A stretch of DNA of 13,558 nt from Candidatus Manganitrophaceae bacterium (lineage in GTDB: Bacteria > Nitrospirota > Nitrospiria > SBBL01 > Manganitrophaceae): NCBI GenBank assembly GCA_004297235.1, contig SCUR01000290.1, forward strand, positions 1 through 13,558, in the 5' to 3' direction. Every line of letters starts with the position of its first letter. Positions within the stretch are counted from its first letter, which is position 1. The translations under genes and the position numbers were made by a program. Below are positions 1 through 6,848 of the stretch, piece after piece. The notes under the pieces were generated by a model. That model searched no databases and had not been told where the DNA came from. It was given only the letters and a program-made list of their open reading frames with translations.

Positions 1-914
1 TCACCGTCGGCGGAACCGGCAAGACGCCGGTCACGATCTTCTTGGCCGAAACATGGCAAAAACGCGGATACGCGGTCGGGATCGTCAGCCGAGGCTACCG
101 GGGAACGTACAACGGTCCCCTCCGCCTTGTCTCCGACGGCCAAGAGATTTTAGAGAAGCCGGAGACGTCCGGCGATGAGCCGTATTTGATGGCCGAGCGG
201 TTAAGAGGGGTTCCGATTCTCGTCTCCTCCGATCGCTACAAGGGTTGCCAATGGCTTTTAAAAAGATTTAAACTCGATGTCATTCTGCTGGATGACGGGT
301 TCCAACATCTGCGGCTCCATCGCGATCTGAATCTTCTTCTCGTCGATGCGACGAACCCGTTCGGGAACGGGGCGCTTCTTCCGAGGGGGACGCTCCGAGA
401 GCCTCTCTCCGAGGTCCGCCGGGCCGACGTGGTGATCTTCACCCGTTCCGAAGACGAGGCCGACGCTTCCGAATGGATCAACGAGATCGAGCGGTTCGGG
501 AGACCCTGCATTCGAACGACCTTTGAGCCGACGCGACTCATTCATGTGCGGAAGGGGACGGTTTTGCCCCCCGACACGCTGGAGAATGAGCCGGTGCTCG
601 GCTTCTCCGGAATCGGAAATCCCGACTCGTTCGCGATGCTCCTGAAGCGGTTGGGGGCCGATCTGCGCGAACAGATGGTTTTTCGGGACCATTATTCCTA
701 TCAACGCTCCGATCTCGAAAAGATTCGGAAGAAGGCCGATCATCTCGGCGTAAAATGGGTGGTGACCACCGAGAAAGATGCGGTGAAAGTCAGGGAGCTC
801 CTCTCAAAGGATTTCGAGGTCTGGGCCCTCCGGGTCGACATTACCTTCTGGGAAGATCCGGCGAAGTGGGAATCGCTCCTCTTCAATTCGAAGCCGATTT
901 TACGGTCGGTATAG
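1..914 (+). CDS. lpxK: Tetraacyldisaccharide 4'-kinase (lipid A 4'-kinase), 5' end missing
   Basis: LpxK phosphorylates the 4' position of the tetraacyl disaccharide-1-phosphate, giving lipid IVA, at the inner face of the cytoplasmic membrane. The reading frame is open from base 3, and its first codons encode TVGGTGKTP. This is the LpxK P-loop (GGTGKTP at bases 9-29), so the true start lies upstream and the TTG at 42 is internal. Further family signatures are SGDEPYLMAERL (about 168-203), DDGFQHLRLHRDL (291-329), the GFSGIGNP segment (about 600-623) and TTEKDAVK near the C-terminus (about 765-788). About 303 residues are visible. LpxK is usually 330-360 long, so only the N-terminal membrane-anchor region is lost. 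The stop TAG at 912-914 lies 8 bases before the acyltransferase start. Upstream neighbours in such loci are often msbA or waaA, but neither is visible. The family assignment is very secure. Confidence 0.96.
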   Translation, partial: TVGGTGKTPVTIFLAETWQKRGYAVGIVSRGYRGTYNGPLRLVSDGQEILEKPETSGDEPYLMAERLRGVPILVSSDRYKGCQWLLKRFKLDVILLDDGFQHLRLHRDLNLLLVDATNPFGNGALLPRGTLREPLSEVRRADVVIFTRSEDEADASEWINEIERFGRPCIRTTFEPTRLIHVRKGTVLPPDTLENEPVLGFSGIGNPDSFAMLLKRLGADLREQMVFRDHYSYQRSDLEKIRKKADHLGVKWVVTTEKDAVKVRELLSKDFEVWALRVDITFWEDPAKWESLLFNSKPILRSV

Positions 915-922
915 GCGGTTCA

Positions 923-1831
923 ATGAGAGTGAAAGCCGAATATCTGCTGGCCCGTTTTTTTATCGGTCTCTTTGGGATCCTTCCCTTCGGGATCGCGGTC
1001 CGGGGGGGAGCGCTGCTCGGACGGCTTTTTTATCTTGCGGACCGGCGCCACCGGTCGATTGCGCAGGGAAGTCTTCAGGCGTCCCTCGGTCCGGAGCGGA
1101 GCGAGCGAGAGATCAAACAGATCGCGGTGGGGGCCTTCGAGAATTTGGGCCGGTCTGTCGTCGAGTTCGCCTGGATCCAGGGAAAGCCGCCGGCCGAGCT
1201 GCTGCGCCGGACGGCCTTCGAAGGGATGGAGCACTATGAGGCCGCCCTCCGAAGAAAAAAGGGAGTTCTCTTTCTCACCGCCCATTTCGGCAATTGGGAG
1301 TGGATGGCGGCGGCGCTGTCGCTCCGGCAGGGAAAAAAGATCCATGTCGTCGCCCGGCCGCTCGATAATCCCGATCTCAACCGGATGGTCAATGCCTGGC
1401 GCGAACGGGATGGAAATCAGGTTTTGAATAAAAGAACCTCCGCGGCGGAGATCATGCGGCTTCTGAAGGCCGGAGAGGTGGTCGGCATCCTTCTCGATCA
1501 GAACACGGCGGCCGGCGAAGCGATTTTTGTCGATTACTTCGGAAGACCGGCGGCGACCCATAAGGGAATGGCGATCCTGGCCCTTCGGACCGGCGCCGCC
1601 GTTTTGCCGACCTTTATTATTCGCGAGAAAGGCCGGCATCGGGTGGTCATCGACAAGCCGTTGGAGATCGCCCGAACCGGGGATCTGGGCAGAGATGTTC
1701 GGGAGGCGACGGCCCTCTTCACCCGAACGATCGAGTCGGCCGTTCGCCGCCATCCCGATCATTGGCTGTGGGTCCATCGGAGATGGAAAACCCGTCCAAG
1801 TGCGGAGTTCGAAGTGCGGAATTCGGAGTAA
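923..1831 (+). CDS. Lipid A biosynthesis acyltransferase, LpxL/HtrB family
   Basis: This enzyme would add a secondary acyl chain to (Kdo2-)lipid IVA at the inner membrane. The ATG at 923 gives 302 residues, the usual family length, and is preceded by AGGCGG (913-918) overlapping the lpxK stop. The same frame is open further upstream, but that part lies inside lpxK and does not resemble the family. A hydrophobic N-terminal segment (about residues 8-37) fits a membrane anchor. The HX4E catalytic pair is H121 and E126 in TAHFGNWEW. LLDQN (190-194) and HPDHWLWVHRRWK (277-289) are also typical of the family. Which position it acylates (LpxL, LpxM or LpxP type) cannot be read from sequence, so no symbol is given. 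The last residues (SAEFEVRNSE) look foreign and are encoded by an intergenic repeat that also holds the stop codon. Confidence 0.93.
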   Translation: MRVKAEYLLARFFIGLFGILPFGIAVRGGALLGRLFYLADRRHRSIAQGSLQASLGPERSEREIKQIAVGAFENLGRSVVEFAWIQGKPPAELLRRTAFEGMEHYEAALRRKKGVLFLTAHFGNWEWMAAALSLRQGKKIHVVARPLDNPDLNRMVNAWRERDGNQVLNKRTSAAEIMRLLKAGEVVGILLDQNTAAGEAIFVDYFGRPAATHKGMAILALRTGAAVLPTFIIREKGRHRVVIDKPLEIARTGDLGRDVREATALFTRTIESAVRRHPDHWLWVHRRWKTRPSAEFEVRNSE

Positions 1832-1887
1832 GAGGCGAGAACAAAGTCGATCCTTATTCCACACGCCGCATCCCACATTCCGCATTT
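1798..1887. repeat. Imperfect 35-bp inverted repeat built of 14-base units, spanning the acyltransferase stop codon
   Basis: Arms 1798-1832 and 1853-1887 pair at 23 of 35 positions, plus four G-T wobbles, around a 20-base loop. The left arm itself contains two tandem copies of a 14-base unit, AGTGCGGAGTTCGA (1799-1812) and AGTGCGGAATTCGG (1813-1826), matching at 12 of 14. The right arm carries related units on the opposite strand. The TAA of the acyltransferase gene (1829-1831) is inside the left arm. The right arm ends just before the ribosome binding site of the next gene. There is no T-run after it, so it does not look like an intrinsic terminator. It is more like a dispersed REP-type element. 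Confidence 0.7.
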
Positions 1888-1904
1888 GGAGAGTAAAAAT
1901 TTTG
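1888..1904 (+). promoter_or_regulatory. Ribosome binding site deciding a TTG start for waaF-gmhB
   Basis: GGAGAG at 1888-1893 sits 8 bases before TTG (1902-1904). In this frame there is no ATG or GTG between the upstream stop and the conserved N-terminal strand RILVRAPNWIGDAV. The first in-frame ATG falls inside the conserved GDAVMAIPTL stretch. TTG is therefore the best start. Confidence 0.7.
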
Positions 1905-3506
1905 GAGAAGACAGTTCAAAGAATCCTTGTCCGCGCGCCGAATTGGATCGGGGATGCCGTGATGGCGATCCCGACCCTCTCGGCGCTGCGCGCCCGTTTT
2001 CCGGAAAGCCGAATCACCCTCCTGGCGAAGCCGCCGGTGGCGGCCCTCTTCGAACACCATCCCGTGATCGACCGCTTGCTGGTCTACGAGTCGCCCGGCC
2101 GCCACGCCGGGATGATCGGCCTCTGGCGGCTGGTCCGATCGATCCGGGAGGGGGGATTTGATCTCGCCTTTCTTCTTCAGAACGCATTCGAAGCGGCGCT
2201 GATCAGCGCCGCCGCCGGAATCCCGGAACGGGCCGGCTACGCCGCCGACGGCCGGCGTTTTCTTCTCACGAAGTCGCTTGATAAAAAGACCGCTCCTTTG
2301 CATCAGCGGGAGGCGTATCTTCATCTGATGTGTCTATTCGGGCCGGAGGGACGGTTTGAAAAGTCTCCGTACCTGGTGATCACCGAAAAAGAAAGGCAGG
2401 CCGCGTCGGACCTTCTGTTTGAAGCGGGAATCGCCCGGTGGGACCCGGTGATCGGAATCAATCCCGGGGCGGCGTACGGCTCTTCGAAACGGTGGGACCC
2501 GGTCCGGTTTGCCGCGGTCGCCGACCGATTGCAGGAGCGATCCCCCGGGAAGGTCGTCATTTTCGGCGGCCCGGCGGAAGTCCCCATCGCGGAGGAGGTC
2601 CGGCGGAACATGAAGCATCCGGCGGTGGTCGTCGCGGGAAAGACGTCGGTCCGGATGATGATGGCTCTGATCGCGCGCTGCCGTCTGTTCGTCACCAACG
2701 ATTCGGGGCCGATGCACATCGCTTCGGCGTTGGGTGTTCCGGTGGTCGCCGTTTTCGGCCCGACCAATCCCCATGCCACCTCTCCGGCCGGGGCGGACGA
2801 TCGGATCGTCCGGAACAAGGTCGATTGCGCCCCCTGCACCCACCGGGAATGTCCCATCGATCACCGCTGCATGACCGGGGTCTCGGTCGAAGCGGTGGCG
2901 GACGGAGCGGAGGGGCAGCTGTCGCGTCTGGGGCGGCGAAAGATCGCGGTCTTTCTCGATCGGGACGGGACGATCAATCAGGACGTCGGGCACATGGATG
3001 CGCTCCATAAGTTCTCCGTCATCCCGGGCGCCCTGGAGGCGATTGCGCGACTCAACCGGCGCGGCATTTCGACGATCATCGTGACGAACCAGTCGGGGGT
3101 GGCGAGGGGAATTTTCGATGAGGAAATGATCGGCGAAGTCCATCGGCACCTGAAAACGCTTCTGGCGGAAGCCGGAGGACATCTGGACGGCGTGTACTAC
3201 TGTCCGCATCATCCCGAGATCGTCCCCTGCACCTGTCGGAAGCCGGCGATGGGAATGATCGAACGGGCGATCGCGGAGCATCAGATCGATCTCTCCGGGT
3301 CGTATATTGTCGGCGACAAGCCGCTCGACATGGGGCTGGCGCGGGGCGGGGCGAAAGGGGTTTTGGTCCGCACCGGACATGGCGAGGCGTCGCTGCGTGA
3401 GATGCTGGCGTCGGGAAAGCGGCCGGATCATGTCGCCGACGATCTGGCTGCGGCCGTCGAGTGGATCTTAGAAGATCTTAAAAAAAGAGAGTGGATCGCC
3501 GAATGA
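1902..3506 (+). CDS. waaF-gmhB: Fused heptosyltransferase II (WaaF) and heptose-1,7-bisphosphate 7-phosphatase (GmhB)
   Basis: This is a continuous 534-residue frame with two enzymes. Residues about 5-340 are a GT9 heptosyltransferase that transfers the second L,D-heptose to the inner core. They show APNWIGDAVMAIPTL at the N-terminus, NPGAAYGSSKRW (187-198), NDSGPMHIA (266-274) and FGPT (285-288). Residues about 346-530 are a HAD-IIIA phosphatase of the GmhB type, which removes the 7-phosphate from heptose 1,7-bisphosphate in ADP-heptose synthesis. They show catalytic DRDGT with D353 and D355, TNQSG (395-399), zinc-binding C434, H436, C443 and C445 in CPHHPEIVPCTCRKP, and GDKPLDMG (471-478). 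Separate WaaF (about 340 residues) and GmhB (about 180) add up to this length, and no stop or frame change divides them. A C-x2-C-x4-C-x5-C set (309-323) lies at the end of the WaaF part. The stop overlaps the waaC start by 4 bases. Alpha versus beta anomer preference cannot be judged. Confidence 0.93.
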   Translation: MEKTVQRILVRAPNWIGDAVMAIPTLSALRARFPESRITLLAKPPVAALFEHHPVIDRLLVYESPGRHAGMIGLWRLVRSIREGGFDLAFLLQNAFEAALISAAAGIPERAGYAADGRRFLLTKSLDKKTAPLHQREAYLHLMCLFGPEGRFEKSPYLVITEKERQAASDLLFEAGIARWDPVIGINPGAAYGSSKRWDPVRFAAVADRLQERSPGKVVIFGGPAEVPIAEEVRRNMKHPAVVVAGKTSVRMMMALIARCRLFVTNDSGPMHIASALGVPVVAVFGPTNPHATSPAGADDRIVRNKVDCAPCTHRECPIDHRCMTGVSVEAVADGAEGQLSRLGRRKIAVFLDRDGTINQDVGHMDALHKFSVIPGALEAIARLNRRGISTIIVTNQSGVARGIFDEEMIGEVHRHLKTLLAEAGGHLDGVYYCPHHPEIVPCTCRKPAMGMIERAIAEHQIDLSGSYIVGDKPLDMGLARGGAKGVLVRTGHGEASLREMLASGKRPDHVADDLAAAVEWILEDLKKREWIAE

Positions 3507-4528
3507 GGGAGCCCCCTTTTCGAGAAATCCTCGTCATTAAGCCGAGCTCGCTGGGAGATATTATCGATGCCCTTCCGGCGGTCGGCGCCATTCGGAGACG
3601 CTATCCTTCGGCGCGGATTTCCTGGCTGGTGAAGTCGGAGTGGGCGGCGGTGTTGCAGGGACACCCTTTTATCGACGAGGTCATCGCCGTCCCTTTCAGC
3701 TGGCGGGCCGTTCCTCGATTGATTCAGGCGGTCCGGCGGCGGCCGTTCGATCTGGTGGTCGATCTTCAAGGATTGTTGCGCAGCGCGTTGCTGGGGGCTG
3801 CGACGGGGGCCTCGCTCCGGATCGGTTTTTCCGCGGCGCGAGAGGGGGCCTCTCGGTTCTACACCGATCGGGTGGCGGTTCCGGAAGGAATCGTCCATGC
3901 GGTCGATCGATACCGGGAGGTCGCGCGCGCCCTCGGCTGCGAGGTGAGCCGGGTCGATTTCGGCTTCCCCGCTTCGGAGGAAGCGGCCGCCGGCATCGAC
4001 CGTCTTCTCACCGGGTTCGGTCTTTCGGCCTCCGCCCCTTTCATCGTGATTCACCCGACGGCCCGTTGGGAGAGCAAGAAATGGGTGCCGGCGCGTTTTG
4101 CCGAATTGGCCGACTGGCTCATTCGAGAGAAAAAAAACCCGATTGTTTTCGTCGGAAGCAAAGGGGAGAGAGAAGAGGGAAATCGGATCGTTCAACAGAT
4201 GAAGCAGCCGGCGATCAACGCGGCCGGGAGGACAACCCTGCCGGAGCTGGCGGAGCTGATCCGCCGGGCGGAGTGTTTCATCTGCAACGACTCGGGCCCG
4301 ATGCACCTGGCGGCCGCGGTCGGGACCCCGGTCGTCGCCCTCTTCGGTCCCACCGATCCTCGGAAGATCGGACCTTACGGGGCGGGGCATCAGGTGATTC
4401 GAAAGGGAATCTCCTGCGACGGCTGTCATCGGAACCGCTGTGTTCGGGAGAATGAGTGCATGCGGGCGATCAGCGTGGAAGAAGTCATCAAAAAAATTTC
4501 GGAAAGCGGGTTGCGGATTACGGAATGA
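3503..4528 (+). CDS. waaC: Lipopolysaccharide heptosyltransferase I
   Basis: WaaC adds the first L,D-heptose to Kdo of the inner core on the cytoplasmic side. The ATG at 3503 overlaps the previous TGA (ATGA), giving 341 residues. A GTG four codons earlier (3491) is a possible alternative. Hep-I-type features are KPSSLGDIIDALPAV (13-27), VVDLQGLLRSA (85-95), LRIGFSAAREGASRFY (105-120) followed by HAVDRYREVARALG (132-145), NDSGPMHLAAA (262-272) and FGPTDP (281-286). The DLQGLLRSA and AREGASRFY stretches separate it from WaaF and WaaQ. A cysteine set C305, C308, C313, C319 has the same spacing as in the neighbouring WaaF domain. The last residues (SGLRITE) come from an intergenic inverted repeat. 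Translational coupling to waaF-gmhB is likely. Confidence 0.95.
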   Translation: MREPPFREILVIKPSSLGDIIDALPAVGAIRRRYPSARISWLVKSEWAAVLQGHPFIDEVIAVPFSWRAVPRLIQAVRRRPFDLVVDLQGLLRSALLGAATGASLRIGFSAAREGASRFYTDRVAVPEGIVHAVDRYREVARALGCEVSRVDFGFPASEEAAAGIDRLLTGFGLSASAPFIVIHPTARWESKKWVPARFAELADWLIREKKNPIVFVGSKGEREEGNRIVQQMKQPAINAAGRTTLPELAELIRRAECFICNDSGPMHLAAAVGTPVVALFGPTDPRKIGPYGAGHQVIRKGISCDGCHRNRCVRENECMRAISVEEVIKKISESGLRITE

Positions 4529-4594
4529 AGAAGGGTGTCATCGAGACGTCTTGCCGGGACGTCTCTCCATAAAATTGGGAAATCCGCAGTCTGC
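4506..4594. repeat. Inverted repeat covering the waaC 3' end, with a nested hairpin
   Basis: Bases 4506-4519 pair with 4581-4594 over 14 positions including three G-T wobbles. The core TGCGGATT (4512-4519) with AATCCGCA (4581-4588) is perfect. The waaC stop (4526-4528) lies just inside the left arm. The GCGGATTACGGAAT wording resembles the GCGGAAT units of the repeat at 1798-1887, so both may belong to one dispersed family. A separate short hairpin (4543-4565) is nested within it. The right arm ends about 28 bases before the next start codon. Confidence 0.6.
4543..4565 (+). repeat. Perfect 8-bp hairpin nested in the waaC-trm112 gap
   Basis: GAGACGTC (4543-4550) and GACGTCTC (4558-4565) are perfect complements with the 7-base loop TTGCCGG. 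Two T-G wobbles would extend the stem to 10. The following bases are TCCATAAAATT, so the T-tract of an intrinsic terminator is missing. The hairpin could slow or partly stop transcription, or protect the waaC message end, but the sequence alone does not show which. Confidence 0.55.
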
Positions 4595-4622
4595 GCTCCA
4601 CAATGGAAGAGAGGGAGGGTTC

Positions 4623-4793
4623 ATGGGCATCAATAAAGATTTGTTGGAAATTCTGGCTTGTCCCAAGTGTAAGGGGGAGATTCAGTTGAGCGACAAAGGA
4701 GACGGCTTGGTCTGCCCGAAGTGCAAGCTGCTCTACCCGATTCGAGAGGACATCCCGGTGATGCTGATCGACGAGGCGGTCAAGCTGAGTTGA
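4623..4793 (+). CDS. Trm112/YcaR-like small zinc-finger protein
   Basis: This is a 56-residue protein starting at ATG 4623 behind a strong GGGAGG (4613-4618). The frame is open back into waaC, but only this part looks like the family. It has two CPxC pairs, C13/C16 in LACPKC and C31/C34 in LVCPKC, followed by YPIREDIPVMLIDEA, which is the hallmark of the UPF0434/YcaR and Trm112 group. The four cysteines suggest one structural zinc. In E. coli, ycaR lies directly after lpxK, so a place in a lipid A locus is normal. Its bacterial function is not established. Eukaryotic and archaeal Trm112 binds and activates class I methyltransferases, and the next gene here is such an enzyme. Confidence 0.9.
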   Translation: MGINKDLLEILACPKCKGEIQLSDKGDGLVCPKCKLLYPIREDIPVMLIDEAVKLS

Positions 4794-4914
4794 GCCGACG
4801 ACGCGGTTTTTATCGGATGTTCCGTTGAGGGCGCCGATGGATAAGGAAAGGGAGATTCCGTCGCGATTCAAACGGTTCTTAAGGAATGTATCCTGGGTCG
4901 GATTCCGTTTCCTC

Positions 4915-4943
4915 TTGATCTCCCCTTGAGCCCTTGATATAGT
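4915..4943 (+). promoter_or_regulatory. Candidate sigma-70-type promoter before the methyltransferase gene
   Basis: A -35 box TTGATC (4915-4920, four of six consensus bases) and a -10 box TATAGT (4938-4943, five of six) are separated by exactly 17 bases. Transcription would begin near 4950 and leave a leader of about 58 bases before the ATG at 5008. This is the best promoter-like signal in the window, and it sits in the longest gap (4794-5007). It suggests that the methyltransferase and glycosyltransferase part can be transcribed separately from the lipid A and heptose part. The rest of that gap shows no RNA gene, no clear terminator and no strong repeat. Confidence 0.5.
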
Positions 4944-5007
4944 TTGGCAACGTTCTTTTCGGACGATTCCGGCCTATGGGTGGGCTGACAAAGGGGTTTT
5001 CATTCTC

Positions 5008-5706
5008 ATGAGCGACGGCTCCAAATCTGCGATGCTCCCGTTTTTAAGTCAGATTTATAAGGAGTATCGAGACAAGTTCATTCAGAAGGTCTTAAAGAAG
5101 ACCCTCGTCGTCCCCTGGGCGAAATACCGCGAGATCGAGATCGTTGAAGAGATCTTAAGAAAGGCACAGCCTGAAAAGTGTCTCGAATGGGGATGCGGCT
5201 ACGGCACGCTCTACTTCTCCGAGCGTTTGAAAAAAACGGCGGTCTGGATCTCCGTGGAGCATGAAAAGGAATGGGCGGCAAAAATAGAGGGGATGAATCG
5301 AAATCGACAGGTCCAGATCCATCATGTCCCGGCCGATCATTTCCCATGGAGCGATCCCCATCGTGACGGCGCCTATTCCGACCTGAAAGAGTATGTCGAT
5401 TATCCAAGCCGGTTCGCGCCGTTTGATTTTATCCTGGTGGACGGGAGGGCGCGCAGAGACTGCCTCGCCAAAGCCCACCAATTGGTGCGGGAGGAAGGGG
5501 TCGTCCTCCTCCATGACGCCAACCGGGTCCGTTACCATGAGTCGTTTCATCTTTTCAAGCACCAGGCATTGTTCACCGATGGGAGGACCCGTTCGGGCGG
5601 GATCTGGATCGGGAGCCGGGGAACGGAGATCGCCCATTTCTTGGATCTTCCCAGGCAGAGAGAAATTTATCGCCTCTATCGGCGTTTTGGAAAGCGGCTC
5701 CATTGA
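5008..5706 (+). CDS. Class I SAM-dependent methyltransferase, substrate unknown
   Basis: This is a 232-residue cytoplasmic protein. The start ATG 5008 follows AAGGGG (4991-4996) at a rather long spacing of 11 bases. ATG 5032 is a weaker alternative. The Rossmann-fold SAM site is visible: CLEWGCGYGTLYF (58-70, motif I), an acidic residue ending the second strand in SVEHEKEW (E84), ADHFPW (109-114), and FDFILVDGRARRDC (139-152) followed by GVVLLHDANR (164-173). There is no signal peptide or membrane segment. The DGRAR stretch and the HDA stretch resemble methyltransferases found in sugar and polysaccharide clusters, which suggests O-methylation of a glycan, but the acceptor cannot be named. It is separated from the Trm112-like gene by 214 bases with a promoter, and is followed after 73 bases by a CgeB-type glycosyltransferase. 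Confidence 0.82.
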   Translation: MSDGSKSAMLPFLSQIYKEYRDKFIQKVLKKTLVVPWAKYREIEIVEEILRKAQPEKCLEWGCGYGTLYFSERLKKTAVWISVEHEKEWAAKIEGMNRNRQVQIHHVPADHFPWSDPHRDGAYSDLKEYVDYPSRFAPFDFILVDGRARRDCLAKAHQLVREEGVVLLHDANRVRYHESFHLFKHQALFTDGRTRSGGIWIGSRGTEIAHFLDLPRQREIYRLYRRFGKRLH

Positions 5707-5714
5707 TGAAAGGG

Positions 5715-5726
5715 CCGCCTAGGCGG
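5715..5726. repeat. Perfect 12-base palindrome CCGCCTAGGCGG
   Basis: This fully self-complementary 12-mer lies 9 bases after the methyltransferase stop, in the 73-base gap before the CgeB-type gene. It could be a protein-binding site or simply a chance GC-rich palindrome. Its right half, AGGCGG with two further G, could also serve as a ribosome binding site for a TTG at 5732. Confidence 0.35.
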
Positions 5727-5779
5727 GGTGTTTGCTCCATGGAAGTGGATTTGTCTTCGGAACGCGACGAGAATCGTTG

Positions 5780-6769
5780 ATGGAATGTCTGTTAATCATC
5801 GGGTTGATGGAAAAACCGTGGAATACGGCCAATTATCTGGTCACGGCGGCCTCGAACCTCGGCTTCAGGGTGGTCTCCTTTGATCCGCTTTCCGAAGGGG
5901 CCTCTCTCGACGCGTTGGAGCGGCAGATCAAAGCGCACCGGCCGACTTATGCGCTGATTCAACGCGGACACGGCTTCAGCGTGGAGTGGAACGAGGCGCT
6001 CAAGCGGCAGGGGCTATTCACCCTCCTGTGGTATCCCGATCCGGATGTCCCGGACTGGTTGGTCCCGTTGGCGAAGTCGGTCGATTTCTTCTTCACGATG
6101 GCGGAGGGGAATATCCCGAAATGGAAAGAAGCCGGCATCAAACAGATCGCCTGGCTCTCGCAAGGATTCGAGCCCTCCTCTTTCAAGATCGATTCGATTT
6201 CCGAGGAGGACCGCCGGTTTTACGGATCGGAGGTCGCTTTTGTCGGAAATATCGATTCGACCAATCACTATCTCTCTCGCCGCTACAAGCTGAAGCGGGT
6301 GCTCCGGGAAGGGTTTGATTTGAAATGGTGGGGGCCCCGGCTGGGGCGCAAACCGGTCAACCTGCCGATCTTCTTCTCCGCGCTGGGACGCGCTTACGGC
6401 GGGAAGTTCGTCTATGGGCCGGAGTATGCGAAGGTGGTTCAATCGTCGAAGATCCTCTTGGCGTTGGATCGGCATACCCATATCCGGCTCTCGATGAGCG
6501 CCAGAATGTATACCGCGGTCGGCTGCGGCGCCTTTTATATGTGCGAGGCGATGGAGGGCCTCGAAACCATGCTGGTTCCCGACAAGGAAATTGTCACCTT
6601 CAAGGGAGACGACGAGATGATCGACAAGATCCGCTACTATCTTCCGCGCGAGTCGGAGCGCTCGGCGATCGCACGGGCGGGCCAGGAACGGGTCCTGCGA
6701 GAACATACTTATCAGAAACGGCTGGAGCGGATGTTCCAAATCGTTCAAAACCGCTCCAGCGTGGCATAA
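5780..6769 (+). CDS. CgeB-type glycosyltransferase (Glyco_trans_1_2-like)
   Basis: From ATG 5780 the protein has 329 residues. The frame also allows TTG at 5732 (16 residues longer, with AGGCGGGG just upstream). ATG is preferred because the first beta strand LLIIGLM begins there, although only a weak purine stretch precedes it. The fold looks GT-B like: an N-terminal domain with WYPDPDVPDW (84-93) and FFTMAEGN (104-111), then EVAFVGNID (151-159), and a C-terminal CgeB-like domain with LALDRHTHIRLSMSARMY (227-244), AVGCGAFYMCEAMEGLE (246-262) and a REHTYQKRLERM tail (307-318). Such proteins occur in spore-coat (CgeB), LPS and capsule loci and transfer sugars of varied kinds. Donor and acceptor are unknown. 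A second, divergent copy of the type lies at 10565-11608. Confidence 0.8.
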   Translation: MECLLIIGLMEKPWNTANYLVTAASNLGFRVVSFDPLSEGASLDALERQIKAHRPTYALIQRGHGFSVEWNEALKRQGLFTLLWYPDPDVPDWLVPLAKSVDFFFTMAEGNIPKWKEAGIKQIAWLSQGFEPSSFKIDSISEEDRRFYGSEVAFVGNIDSTNHYLSRRYKLKRVLREGFDLKWWGPRLGRKPVNLPIFFSALGRAYGGKFVYGPEYAKVVQSSKILLALDRHTHIRLSMSARMYTAVGCGAFYMCEAMEGLETMLVPDKEIVTFKGDDEMIDKIRYYLPRESERSAIARAGQERVLREHTYQKRLERMFQIVQNRSSVA

Positions 6770-6833
6770 TCGGGAAAAAAGTGGACCCTTCGCTTTCATC
6801 CTCATTCGGTGATTTTTCATCTCCAGCGGCTCA

Positions 6834-6848
6834 CGCTTCTTTGAAGCG
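6834..6848. repeat. Short perfect hairpin CGCTTC-TTT-GAAGCG
   Basis: This is a six-base stem with a three-base loop in the 103-base gap before the GT2 gene. In the same gap, TTCATCC (6795-6801) can pair with GGATGAA (6858-6864), which touches the AAGGGGCGG ribosome binding site of the GT2 gene. The leader could therefore fold and influence translation. No promoter or T-tract was found in this gap (6770-6872). Confidence 0.4.

Noticed and set aside
42..914. TTG at 42 as the start of lpxK
   Set aside because: The frame is open upstream and encodes the LpxK P-loop GGTGKTP at 9-29, so the TTG is internal.
755..922. Longer acyltransferase starting at ATG 755
   Set aside because: The extra 56 residues lie inside lpxK in another frame, do not resemble the family, and ATG 923 has its own ribosome binding site and gives the normal length.
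2334..3431. Long open frame on the minus strand opposite waaF-gmhB
   Set aside because: It is rich in R, P, D and H, has no recognisable motif and lies wholly opposite a well-supported gene. It is a by-product of GC-rich codon use. The same holds for minus-strand frames at 3428-4429, 6014-7054 and 9364-10347.
4543..4565. Intrinsic terminator after waaC
   Set aside because: The stem is perfect but only 8 bases with no following T-run, so it was kept as a hairpin and not called a terminator.
4794..4815. Terminator after the Trm112-like gene
   Set aside because: The TTTTTAT stretch is preceded only by a 3-base CCG/CGG stem, too weak to support.
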